Part shown: in pieces, positions 51,571-59,383 of the stretch
Numbering within the stretch: the first letter of the stretch is position 1
Layout: every line of letters starts with the position of its first letter
NCBI RefSeq assembly: GCF_009909155.2
Contig: NZ_JAAAPM020000004.1
Coordinates: 124,001 to 188,000, forward strand
Direction of reading: 5' to 3'
DNA from: Flavobacterium undicola
Lineage (GTDB): Bacteria; Bacteroidota; Bacteroidia; Flavobacteriales; Flavobacteriaceae
Length of the DNA stretch: 64,000 bases
Program-made: the position numbers and the translations under genes
The notes under the pieces: generated by a model
The model's input: only the letters and a program-made list of their open reading frames with translations
What the model was told of the DNA's origin: nothing
Databases searched by the model: none

Positions 51571-52809
51571 ATGGCAATTGAGGATAAAGAGATTATTTTA
51601 TTAAAAGTTTCTGGTCAGGATAAACCAGGGGTAACTGCTGGTTTAACATCAGTGTTGGCAACGTATAATGCCATTGTTTTAGACATTGGACAAGCTGATA
51701 TTCACGATACACTTTCGTTAGGGATTTTGTTCGAAATCGAAGCAGGTTCTTCTTCAGCACCTGTTTTAAAAGACTTGTTGTTTAAAGCGTATGAATTAGG
51801 GATTAAAGTAAAATTTATTCCAATTACTATTGCTGATTACGAAAAATGGGTAAAAGCCCAATCTAAACAACGCTATATCATTAATATTTTAGGGGAAACA
51901 TTGGCTGCGGTACAACTGGCTGCTGTGACTAAAATAATGTCCGACCAAAATTTAAATATTGATTCCATAAAAAGATTAACTGGAAGAACTTCGATTGTTG
52001 AAACAGAAGTATATCCTCGTTCTTGCGTGCAATTGTCCGTTTCCGGAGAAATTGTAGATAAGACTGTTATGACGGCTAGTTTTATGGAAATTTCCAGAAC
52101 CTTAGACGTTGATATCTCTTTCCAGGAAGATAACATTTATAGAAGAAACCGTCGTTTAGTCTGTTTCGATATGGATTCTACATTGATTCAAACCGAAGTA
52201 ATTGATGAATTAGCCGAATTGGCAGGTGTTGGTGAGCAAGTAAGAGCCATCACTGAATCGGCGATGAATGGTGAGATTGATTTTAGCGAAAGCTTTAAGA
52301 AACGTATGGCTTTGTTAGAAGGTTTAAGTGAAGATGTGTTGCACAATGTGGCTATCAATTTGCCAATAACAAAAGGAGCGCACCGATTGATGAAAGCCTT
52401 GAAATATTACGGTTATAAAACCGCTATTTTATCAGGAGGATTTACTTATTTTGGAAATTATTTGCAAAAAGAATTAGGTATTGATTATGTTCATGCCAAT
52501 GAATTGGAAATTAAAGACGGTAAGTTAACAGGTAAATATATTGGCGAAATTGTTGATGGTCAAAAGAAAGCCGAATATTTGAAAGCTATTGCCGAAAAAG
52601 AAGGCATTCACATCAATCAAACTATTGCTGTGGGTGATGGAGCGAACGATTTACCAATGATTAATTTAGCTGGATTAGGAATTGCTTTTCATGCTAAACC
52701 TACGGTAAAAGAAAGCGCAGCTACTTCTATTTCGAGTTTGGGTCTTGATGGTGTTTTATACTTATTAGGCTACCACGACAGGCACATCGATATGATGGAC
52801 GAAATTTAA
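51571..52809 (+). CDS. serB: Phosphoserine phosphatase with N-terminal ACT domains
   Basis: 412 residues. Two ACT-like domains occupy about 1-90 and 98-185 (LLKVSGQDKPGVTAGLTSVL at the start). The HAD catalytic domain begins DMDSTLIQTE, with nucleophile Asp200 and acid Asp202, and has GDGANDLPMI near the end. It performs the last step of serine synthesis; ACT domains suggest allosteric control by an amino acid. It has its own terminator and a 219-bp upstream gap with no clear promoter. Confidence 0.94.
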   Translation: MAIEDKEIILLKVSGQDKPGVTAGLTSVLATYNAIVLDIGQADIHDTLSLGILFEIEAGSSSAPVLKDLLFKAYELGIKVKFIPITIADYEKWVKAQSKQRYIINILGETLAAVQLAAVTKIMSDQNLNIDSIKRLTGRTSIVETEVYPRSCVQLSVSGEIVDKTVMTASFMEISRTLDVDISFQEDNIYRRNRRLVCFDMDSTLIQTEVIDELAELAGVGEQVRAITESAMNGEIDFSESFKKRMALLEGLSEDVLHNVAINLPITKGAHRLMKALKYYGYKTAILSGGFTYFGNYLQKELGIDYVHANELEIKDGKLTGKYIGEIVDGQKKAEYLKAIAEKEGIHINQTIAVGDGANDLPMINLAGLGIAFHAKPTVKESAATSISSLGLDGVLYLLGYHDRHIDMMDEI

Positions 52810-52832
52810 ACAACATAATAATAACATTTAAG

Positions 52833-52870
52833 AAACCTTAGTTCTGATTTTGAACTAAGGTTTTTTTATG
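52833..52870 (+). terminator. Terminator of serB
   Basis: Perfect 12-bp stem AAACCTTAGTTC / GAACTAAGGTTT with a 7-base loop and a following T-run. Confidence 0.92.
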
Positions 52871-52920
52871 GCGTTTAATTTAAAATCGTATTTTTATAAT
52901 ACGGACTTAAATAGAGCACA

Positions 52921-53322
52921 ATGATAACAGTACAAACTAAAATTCAAGCTCCCATAGAAAAGGTTTGGAGTTTGTGGACATCGCCTGAGCATATTACAAG
53001 CTGGAATGCAGCTTCAGAAGATTGGCATACACCTTATGCAGAGAATGATTTGAAAGTAGGAGGGAAATTCAAATACACTATGGCTTCCAAAGATGGAACA
53101 ATGAGTTTTGACTTTGTAGGTACTTATTCGGCTATTCTAGACAAAAAATTAATTGCTTATAGTATCGAAGACGGCAGGATGGTCATTGTTGTTTTTGAGG
53201 AGCAGGAAGATGGATTTGAAATAAGGGAATATTTTGAGCCGGAATCAGTAAATTCAGAAGAGTTACAACATCAGGGATGGCAGGCTATATTAGATAATTT
53301 CAAAAAGTACGTTGAAAACTAA
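52921..53322 (+). CDS. SRPBCC/AHSA1-family protein
   Basis: 133 residues with the START-like fold typical of AHSA1 proteins: TKIQAPIEKVWSLWTSPEHITSWNAAS at the N-terminus, VGGKFKYTMASKDGTMSFDF in the middle and GWQAILDNFKKYVEN at the C-terminus. Such proteins form a hydrophobic ligand cavity; the ligand is unknown. It is the first of a group of SRPBCC and VOC genes, 21 bp before the next VOC gene. Confidence 0.87.
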   Translation: MITVQTKIQAPIEKVWSLWTSPEHITSWNAASEDWHTPYAENDLKVGGKFKYTMASKDGTMSFDFVGTYSAILDKKLIAYSIEDGRMVIVVFEEQEDGFEIREYFEPESVNSEELQHQGWQAILDNFKKYVEN

Positions 53323-53343
53323 TCCGATATAAATTCAATAAAG

Positions 53344-53751
53344 ATGACTAAACAAATATGGCTTAATCTTCCGGTAAAAGATATTAAGCAATCCAAGATG
53401 TTTTTTTCTAAACTTGGTTTTTCTTTTAACGAGGAACATGATACAGAATATTCTACCTGTATGTTGGTTGGGGGAAATAATTTTGTCATCATGCTTTTTG
53501 AACAAACAACCTTTCAGGAGTTTATAAAAAATAAAATAACCGATACACAGCAAAGTTCAGAAATGTTAATTTCGATAGATGCTGAAAGTTGGGAAGAAGT
53601 AGATGCAATCGCCTATAAGGTTGAGGAAGCTGGAGGAACAGTCTTTTCAAAACCGGCTTTGAGTCAGGGCTGGATGTATGGTTGTGGTTTTGCTGATTTA
53701 GATGGGCATCGTTGGGGTGTGCTGTATATGGATTTTAGTAAATTGTCTTAA
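53344..53751 (+). CDS. VOC-family protein
   Basis: 135 residues with the glyoxalase/extradiol fold: IWLNLPVKDIKQSKMFFSKLGFSFNEEHD, VIMLFEQTTFQEF and CGFADLDGHRWGVLYMD, which holds the last metal-site position. This matches the flavobacterial glyoxalase-like VOC proteins of unknown substrate. It lies 21 bp after the SRPBCC gene and 11 bp before the apparent gene scar at 53763. Confidence 0.87.
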   Translation: MTKQIWLNLPVKDIKQSKMFFSKLGFSFNEEHDTEYSTCMLVGGNNFVIMLFEQTTFQEFIKNKITDTQQSSEMLISIDAESWEEVDAIAYKVEEAGGTVFSKPALSQGWMYGCGFADLDGHRWGVLYMDFSKLS

Positions 53752-53762
53752 TTCATACGGAT

Positions 53763-53821
53763 ATGAAAACACTACATTTTTAAAGGCATTAGCGATAGTA
53801 AAGGAACTTTCAGAAGAATAA
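53763..53821 (+). pseudogene. Possible deletion scar of an SRPBCC gene
   Basis: ATG at 53763 opens MKTLHF and stops at once, while the adjacent +1 frame reads FLKALAIVKELSEE and ends in a TAA at 53819-53821. The start resembles the first strand of AHSA1-type proteins and the end their last helix. The simplest reading is that the middle of a gene has been deleted. The match is short and from memory, so it is tentative. Confidence 0.35.
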
Positions 53822-53848
53822 ATAAATCAATAATTTAAAATTAGAATT

Positions 53849-54283
53849 ATGGCAACAATCAACCCTTATTTAATTTTTAACGGTAACTGCGAAGAAGCCT
53901 TTTTGTTTTACAAATCAGTTTTTGGTGGCGAATTTCCATACATTGGAAAGTTTAAAGACATGCCTGCGGGAGACAATACTCCTGAATTATCCGAAGAGGA
54001 GGGGAATAGAATCATGCACGTTTGTTTGCCTATTGGCCACGCTGTTTTGATGGGAAGTGATAGTAATTCGGCTAGTGGCGATGTGGTTTTTGGTGGAAAT
54101 GTATCTATTTCTATTAATGTGGAAAGTAAAGACGAAGCCGATCGAATTTTTAACGGATTGTCAGTAGGAGGAAATGCTTATATGCCGATGGCTGATACTT
54201 TTTGGGGTGCTTATTTTGGAATGTTTACCGATAAATTTGGGATAAACTGGATGGTGAATTTTGATAAAAACGAAAAACAATAA
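53849..54283 (+). CDS. PhnB-type VOC-family protein
   Basis: 144 residues. INPYLIFNGNCEEAFLFYKSVFGGEF and the ending YFGMFTDKFGINWMVNFD are diagnostic for PhnB/3-demethylubiquinone methyltransferase-like glyoxalase proteins, which bind a ligand through a VOC fold. The middle (IMHVCLPIGHAVLMGSDS) holds the first metal-site histidines. Substrate unknown. The next gene, SRPBCC, starts 2 bp after the stop. Confidence 0.9.
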   Translation: MATINPYLIFNGNCEEAFLFYKSVFGGEFPYIGKFKDMPAGDNTPELSEEEGNRIMHVCLPIGHAVLMGSDSNSASGDVVFGGNVSISINVESKDEADRIFNGLSVGGNAYMPMADTFWGAYFGMFTDKFGINWMVNFDKNEKQ

Positions 54284-54285
54284 GT

Positions 54286-54816
54286 ATGAGAATCATTAAA
54301 AAAATAGTATTTGGAATTTTAGCCTTAGTAGCTTTGCTTTTACTAGTAGCTTTATTTATCCCAAATGATTATACGGTTTCGGTTTCAACCACTATTAATA
54401 AGCCAAAAGCCGAGGTTTTTGATTATGTGAAAAATATTAAAAATCAGGAAAAGTACAGTGTTTGGGTAATGCAAGATCCTAATGTGGTTATGGATTACCA
54501 AGGGACAGACGGTACAACAGGTTTTAAGGCTTCATGGAATAGTAAGGATGATAATGTGGGCGAAGGATCACAACAAATTGTAGCTATTTCTGATGGACGA
54601 ATTGATGTTGATTTGCATTTTGAACGACCAATGAAAGGCGATGATAAAGCCGCTACAATTGTAGAGGCAGTTTCAGAAAATCAAACAAAAGTTACAGCTG
54701 AATTTTATGGTCATGCCGCTTATCCAATGAATTTAATGTCACTGATAGGGAAGAAATTTATAACAGATGCACAGACGCAAAATTTGGCTAATTTGAAGAA
54801 GATTTTAGAAGAATAA
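54286..54816 (+). CDS. Membrane-anchored SRPBCC/polyketide-cyclase-like protein
   Basis: 176 residues. An N-terminal hydrophobic anchor (IVFGILALVALLLLVALFIP, about 8-27) precedes a START-like domain (VSVSTTINKPKAEVFDYVKNIKNQEKYSVW ... VDLHFERPMKGDDKAATIVEAV). The family binds hydrophobic ligands or lipids; the anchor would place it in the membrane or periplasm. It is 2 bp after the PhnB-type gene and ends before a hairpin shared with the convergent gene. Confidence 0.87.
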   Translation: MRIIKKIVFGILALVALLLLVALFIPNDYTVSVSTTINKPKAEVFDYVKNIKNQEKYSVWVMQDPNVVMDYQGTDGTTGFKASWNSKDDNVGEGSQQIVAISDGRIDVDLHFERPMKGDDKAATIVEAVSENQTKVTAEFYGHAAYPMNLMSLIGKKFITDAQTQNLANLKKILEE

Positions 54817-54856
54817 TTCTGTTTCAGTTTAGATAATTGAATAAAAATATAGAGTT

Positions 54857-54892
54857 ACACACGAGTGCGATAATCTTATCGTACTTGTGTGT
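54857..54892. terminator. Hairpin between convergent genes
   Basis: A 16-bp stem (54857-54872 / 54877-54892) with two G-T pairs and an ATCT loop lies between convergent genes. The flanking T-run is weak on both sides. Confidence 0.65.
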
Positions 54893-54899
54893 TTATGAT

Positions 54900-55382
54900 T
54901 TAAATAAGTTTTTTTTCCATGTATGCTGTGCCTTCCAAAGCTACGGGCTGATATGGTTCAATTGAATAGAATCCGAACGAATAGTAGAGTTCTTTAGCTC
55001 TTGTTAAAGTAGGGATTACTTCCAAACGCAGGTAATGAAATTGTAATTGTTTTGCATTTTCTACAGCTGTTTCTAAAAGTCTCGCTCCAACTTTAAATTT
55101 TCGAAATTCAGGCTTGACATAGAATCTTTTTAATTCAGCAGTTTCTTGTTGTGTTTTTTTAACTGCTACACAACCAATCGCTTCATTGTTTTTATAAGCT
55201 AATAGTAGACATCCATTTGGTGCAGAATAGTGAATACTCAAAGATGTTAGTTCTTCATTGAAATTTTTAAATCCAGCATCAAAATTAATAGCTTTTGCAT
55301 ATTCTTTAAATAATTCAATCGCATCGTCAAATTCTTGTTGTGAGCCAGCAAGTCGAATTATAATATTGTCTGTATGGTTCAT
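54900..55382 (-). CDS. GNAT-family acetyltransferase
   Basis: 160 residues with a complete GNAT fold: IIIRLAGSQQEFDDAIELFKEYA, then LLAYKNNEAIGCVAVKKT, then the acetyl-CoA motif LKRFYVKPEFRKFKVGARLLETAVENAK, and YYSFGFYSIEPY near the end. Substrate not predictable. It lies 47 bp downstream of a methyltransferase gene on the same strand. Confidence 0.9.
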   Translation of the reverse strand: MNHTDNIIIRLAGSQQEFDDAIELFKEYAKAINFDAGFKNFNEELTSLSIHYSAPNGCLLLAYKNNEAIGCVAVKKTQQETAELKRFYVKPEFRKFKVGARLLETAVENAKQLQFHYLRLEVIPTLTRAKELYYSFGFYSIEPYQPVALEGTAYMEKKLI

Positions 55383-55429
55383 TACTTTTGTTTAATGTGA
55401 ATTTTCAGTTGAGTCAAAAAAAGTAATTT

Positions 55430-56056
55430 CTATTTCTTTATGAAAGTATATGTTTTTAACGATTTTTTGTTTGGTAATATATTTTCCTCGAAGTCAATTT
55501 TACAAAATCCGAATTTTTTAGCACTTGATAATAAATCACTTTCAGAAATTAGCTTAAATATTTGTCCTGCTGATTTAATTGTTTCTATTCCTGTCTGACT
55601 GACAGAACTTACTCCATTATTTTCCTGAATAGTTATAATTAACTGTCCGTTTTCTGAAATGTTACTATTGATAAATTCAAAGCAAGTATCTGTTTCAACA
55701 TATTCAAAAATTAATGCTGCCCAAATTAAATTGGCTTTAGTTATTTTTTCATTTTTGCTTGAAGATATGTCAATGTTAATCAGATTTAGATTTGGAATTT
55801 GGTCTTTGAATCGCTTTTTCGTTTCGTTGAGATAGTTTTGATTTATGTCGATTCCAAAAACTTGATTAGTAACACTATTGTCAATATACTCCAATCCATT
55901 TCCTCCTGCAATTCCTAAAAAAAGGACTGTTTTGGGACATAGTTTTTCCAAATATTTTTTAGTTAAATTGCTGAGTAAGTGTAATTGTCCAACAGATTTA
56001 TGTTGCATATGAAGTTCATAATCTTCAAGAGGTATTTTATTCCAAACATTTTCCAT
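55430..56056 (-). CDS. Class I SAM-dependent methyltransferase
   Basis: 208 residues with a Rossmann-like core: motif I VLFLGIAGGNGLEYID, motif II acidic QVFGIDINQNYL, then LNLINIDISS and ANLIWAALIFEYVE. No substrate-specific motif is seen. The N-terminal MENVWNKIPLEDYELHM suggests small-molecule methyltransferases of the UbiE type. It begins 16 bp after the end of the GH3-like gene, so the two may be co-transcribed. Start at ATG 56056 is the only good one. Confidence 0.85.
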   Translation of the reverse strand: MENVWNKIPLEDYELHMQHKSVGQLHLLSNLTKKYLEKLCPKTVLFLGIAGGNGLEYIDNSVTNQVFGIDINQNYLNETKKRFKDQIPNLNLINIDISSSKNEKITKANLIWAALIFEYVETDTCFEFINSNISENGQLIITIQENNGVSSVSQTGIETIKSAGQIFKLISESDLLSSAKKFGFCKIDFEENILPNKKSLKTYTFIKK

Positions 56057-56072
56057 TATGATATGGTTTTTT

Positions 56073-57596
56073 TTATTGATGCACTAGTTGCATATTTTTC
56101 AACTGTTCTAGATAATCTCTTTCATTTGATAATCTCGGAATTTTATGTTGACCGCCTAATTTATTGTTGTCTTTTAGCCAATCATAAAATAAATTTTCTC
56201 TGGCCACATTGATAACCAAAGGGTTTAGCGTCATGTTGTTGTAACGTTTGGCTTCGTAGTCGGAATTTAATGATTGTAGAGTTTCGTCCAATGCTTTTTG
56301 GAAAACTATCATATCGGCAGGCTTTTTCTTGAACTCAATCATCCATTCGTGTGCTCCTTTTTCTTTTTCTTTCATGAAAATTGGGGCTACCGTATAATCG
56401 ACTATTTCGGCATGAGTGATTTGACAGGCTTTAGCTAAGGCTTGATCGGTGTTTTCGACCATTAATTCTTCACCAAAAACATTGATGTGGTGTTTGGTTC
56501 TTCCGGTAACTCTAATTCGGAATGGATTTAGCGAAGTAAAACGCACTGTATCTCCTACTAAATAGCGAAATAAACCCGAATTAGTAGTAATTACAACGGC
56601 ATAATTTTTATTCAATTCTACATCGGCCAGGCGGATAGTTTTTTGATTCATTGTCCCAAAAGTATCCATTGGTATGAATTCATAGAAAATTCCGTAGTCC
56701 AGCATCAACAATAAATCACTGGAATGATTTAAATCCTGAATGGCAAAAAAGCCTTCGGAGGCATTGTATATTTCGTAATATTTAAATTCTTTTTTAGGAA
56801 GTAAGTTTTGGTATTGTTCGCGGTACGGATTGAAACTCACACCACCATGGAAATACACTTCCAGGTTTGGCCAAATTTCGAATAAATTCCCTTTGCCTGT
56901 TTCTTCGAGCATTTTGTTCATTAAAACCAACATCCAGGAAGGAACACCGGCAAAACTGGTTACATTTTCTCTTTTGGTTTCGTTGATAATGGCAGCCATT
57001 TTAGATTCCCATTCGCTCATTAACGAAATTCTATTGCTGGGAGTACTGCTGAATTCGGCCCAAATAGGCATATTCTCAATCAATATTGCCGATAAATCAC
57101 CAAAAAAACTGTTGTTGTCTTCATAGATTTGGGAACTTCCTCCCAAACGTAAACTTTTGCCTGTAAAAAGCTCAGAGTTTTCATTGTTGCTTAGGTACAA
57201 ACACAATAAATCTTTGCTGCCTTTGTAATGACAATCTTCGAGCGCTTCATTGCTTACTGGAATAAATTTGCTTTTCGCATTGGTAGTACCGCTTGATTTT
57301 GCAAACCATTTGATAGGCGACTCCCAAAAAACATTCTGTTCTCCTTGGCGGGTTCTTTCAATTAAAGGTTGTAATTCTTCGTAAGTAGAAATCGGAATTC
57401 TTTCTGCAAAAGTAGTATAGGAATTTATGGAAGCATAATCATATTTTTTACCCAATACCGTGTTTTTTGCAGCAGCAATCAAATTCATAAGTAGCTCTTC
57501 CTGAACCTCATTTGGGTATTTCAAGAAAAGTTCAATCTGATGGATTCGTTGTTTTAAAACCCAGGAAGCAAATGTATTGATGAGCTGTGTTGGCAT
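56073..57596 (-). CDS. GH3 auxin-responsive-promoter family acyl-adenylate enzyme
   Basis: 507 residues. It has the GH3 signature FAKSSGTTNAKSKFIPVS (about 109-125, ATP-binding P-loop-like motif), AGVPSWMLVLMNKM, YNASEGFFA and GTMNQKTI. Plant GH3 proteins adenylate acyl acids and conjugate amino acids to them; bacterial members are widespread in Bacteroidota but their substrates are not established. It diverges from the DUF2797 gene across 96 bp. Confidence 0.92.
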   Translation of the reverse strand: MPTQLINTFASWVLKQRIHQIELFLKYPNEVQEELLMNLIAAAKNTVLGKKYDYASINSYTTFAERIPISTYEELQPLIERTRQGEQNVFWESPIKWFAKSSGTTNAKSKFIPVSNEALEDCHYKGSKDLLCLYLSNNENSELFTGKSLRLGGSSQIYEDNNSFFGDLSAILIENMPIWAEFSSTPSNRISLMSEWESKMAAIINETKRENVTSFAGVPSWMLVLMNKMLEETGKGNLFEIWPNLEVYFHGGVSFNPYREQYQNLLPKKEFKYYEIYNASEGFFAIQDLNHSSDLLLMLDYGIFYEFIPMDTFGTMNQKTIRLADVELNKNYAVVITTNSGLFRYLVGDTVRFTSLNPFRIRVTGRTKHHINVFGEELMVENTDQALAKACQITHAEIVDYTVAPIFMKEKEKGAHEWMIEFKKKPADMIVFQKALDETLQSLNSDYEAKRYNNMTLNPLVINVARENLFYDWLKDNNKLGGQHKIPRLSNERDYLEQLKNMQLVHQ

Positions 57597-57692
57597 TTTT
57601 AAAAAATAGGGTTATGAAATTTACCTTAGGAATAATAACTTTACCAAAAATAGGAAAATTTACGAAACATCAAACTTTAAAAACTAATCTTA

Positions 57693-58487
57693 ATGCAATA
57701 CGAAGGAGTACTTACTAAAATGGAAACCGAATACGGAAACCCGATTCAATACTACTTGGTTTTTGAGAGTAGTTTTTTGAATGTAAACCAGCTGTTAGAT
57801 AAAAACATTGCCATTAATTTTGTAGGTTTCCAATGTTTGAATTGTAGAAAAAAGAAAAAAATATTCAGACAGGGTTTTTGTTATGATTGCTTTTATTCCA
57901 GTGCTGCTGTGGGCGATTGGATTATGAAACCTGAGTTGAGTACGGCACATTTAGGGATTGCAGATAGAGATTTGGCTTATGAAGAAAAAGTCCAATTGCA
58001 ACCTCATATTGTTTATCTCGCCTTGTCGAGTGAGATAAAAGTGGGTGTGACCAGAAAAACACAAGTCCCTACACGATGGATTGATCAAGGTGCTAATGAG
58101 GCGATAGCTATTGTGGAAGTTCCTAATCGTTATTTGGCGGGGATTACCGAGGTGGCTTTGAAGAATCATTATGCTGATAAAACCAATTGGCGTAAAATGT
58201 TAACGAATGATATAGAAGCAGTAGATTTGGTTGCCGAACGATTGAAGTTGCAGGATTTAATTCCGGCTGAAGTTCAGGAATATTTTTATTCGGATAAAAA
58301 TGATTTGTACCAAATGGAATATCCCGTTTTACAATATCCAGCTAAAGTAAAAAGTCTGAGTTTAGATAAAACACCTCATTTCGAAGGAAAATTAACTGGG
58401 ATAAAAGGGCAGTATTTGTTGTTTGAAGATGGCACTGTTTTTAATATCCGAGGTTCGGAAGGTTATGTGGTGAGTATTGAGGTTTAA
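57693..58487 (+). CDS. DUF2797-family protein with a zinc site
   Basis: 264 residues. A four-cysteine zinc-like site is present (FQCLNCRKKKKIF ... GFCYDCFYS, about residues 48-67). HIVYLALSSEIKVGVTRKTQVPTRWIDQGA at about 106-135 resembles the GIY-YIG-like core that DUF2797 shares with T5orf172 nucleases. A C-terminal beta domain (YPAKVKSLSLDKTPHFEGKL) follows. Activity is unproven; nucleic-acid binding is suggested. It stands alone, diverging from the GH3-like gene. Confidence 0.9.
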   Translation: MQYEGVLTKMETEYGNPIQYYLVFESSFLNVNQLLDKNIAINFVGFQCLNCRKKKKIFRQGFCYDCFYSSAAVGDWIMKPELSTAHLGIADRDLAYEEKVQLQPHIVYLALSSEIKVGVTRKTQVPTRWIDQGANEAIAIVEVPNRYLAGITEVALKNHYADKTNWRKMLTNDIEAVDLVAERLKLQDLIPAEVQEYFYSDKNDLYQMEYPVLQYPAKVKSLSLDKTPHFEGKLTGIKGQYLLFEDGTVFNIRGSEGYVVSIEV

Positions 58488-58597
58488 GAGGATTTAAAAA
58501 AGAATTTATTGTAGTTATCTTTTCCTCATAAATTAATTAAAAACGCAGTTTAGTTTTTGTTTATACGAACTGATATTGGGGCTAATTTGTTGATTTC

Positions 58598-58631
58598 TTG
58601 ATTATCAAAAAGCTAAACTTTCGTATATTTG
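58598..58631 (+). promoter_or_regulatory. Promoter of the MntA/HepT pair
   Basis: TTG at 58598-58600 and TATATTTG at 58624-58631 are separated by 23 bp, the upper end of the Bacteroidota range. Initiation just downstream would give a leader of only about 8 bases before ATG 58645. Confidence 0.6.
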
Positions 58632-58644
58632 AAAAAAGTTTCAA

Positions 58645-58941
58645 ATGACAACTAAAGAAAATATATTAAAAACGCTAAAATTGAATAAGCTAAAATTTTC
58701 GAAATTAGGTATTCGAAATATTGGTTTATTTGGTTCATACATTCGTAATGAACAATCGAGCGAGAGTGATATTGATTTGTTGATAGATTTTGAACCTGAA
58801 AAGGAAAACTTTGATAACTATATGGCAGCTTACGATTTGTTTGAAAAAATATTCAAAAACGAAAAAATCGAAGTTGTTACTAAAAATGGTTTGAGTGCAT
58901 ATATTGGGCCTAAAATCCTAAATGAAGTTCAATATGTCTAA
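58645..58941 (+). CDS. MntA-type nucleotidyltransferase antitoxin
   Basis: 98 residues. The nucleotidyltransferase signature is complete: GSYIRNEQSSESDIDLL, with Gly30-Ser31 and Asp42/Asp44, the GSx10DxD motif. In characterised pairs the enzyme transfers AMP to a Tyr of the HEPN toxin and so neutralises it. It overlaps the HepT-like gene by 20 bp. Small size (98 aa) is normal for this group. The pair is accessory and may act in toxin-antitoxin or phage-defence roles; that is knowledge of the family, not shown here. Confidence 0.9.
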   Translation: MTTKENILKTLKLNKLKFSKLGIRNIGLFGSYIRNEQSSESDIDLLIDFEPEKENFDNYMAAYDLFEKIFKNEKIEVVTKNGLSAYIGPKILNEVQYV

Positions 58942-59272
58942 AGATCCAGAAGAATATCTTAGACATATTCTGGATGAATGTTCATACATTCTTTCTGTTA
59001 GCGAAAACTTATTGTTTGAAGATTTCGTGGAAGATGAAACTTTGAAAAGAGCTGTAGTAAGGAGTTTAGAAATTATTGGAGAAGCTACAAAGAAAATTTC
59101 AGCCGACTTTAAAGAAAAATGGAATTCCATCCAATGGAAAAATATGGCAGGAATGCGAGACAGGTTAATCCATGATTATATGGGAGTAAATTATACAATA
59201 GTTTGGGATGTTATGAAAAACAAAATTCCTGATATGCATAAACAAATTTCTAAATTTCTAACAAAAGGATAA
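58922..59272 (+). CDS. HepT-like HEPN ribonuclease toxin
   Basis: 116 residues as drawn from ATG 58922; ATG 58934 would remove four residues and is also plausible. The HEPN catalytic motif Rx4HxY is intact: Arg79, His84 and Tyr86 in MRDRLIHDYMG. Tyr86 is the expected AMPylation site. HEPN toxins cleave RNA as dimers. It overlaps the MntA gene by 20 bp, ensuring linked expression, and a strong terminator follows. Confidence 0.9.
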   Translation: MKFNMSKDPEEYLRHILDECSYILSVSENLLFEDFVEDETLKRAVVRSLEIIGEATKKISADFKEKWNSIQWKNMAGMRDRLIHDYMGVNYTIVWDVMKNKIPDMHKQISKFLTKG

Positions 59273-59325
59273 AGACTAACGTTAGTAATTATAACTGTCA
59301 TCTTTAACTTGTATTGGATAAAAAT

Positions 59326-59370
59326 AAACAAGTCGTCTCAAAGTGAAATTTGAGACGGCTTGTTTGTTTA
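59326..59370. terminator. Bidirectional terminator between HepT and AsmA genes
   Basis: A 17-bp stem (59326-59342 / 59349-59365) with one G-T pair, AAAC flank on the left and TTGTTT on the right. It serves both convergent genes. Confidence 0.9.
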
Positions 59371-59383
59371 AAAAAGATTATTG

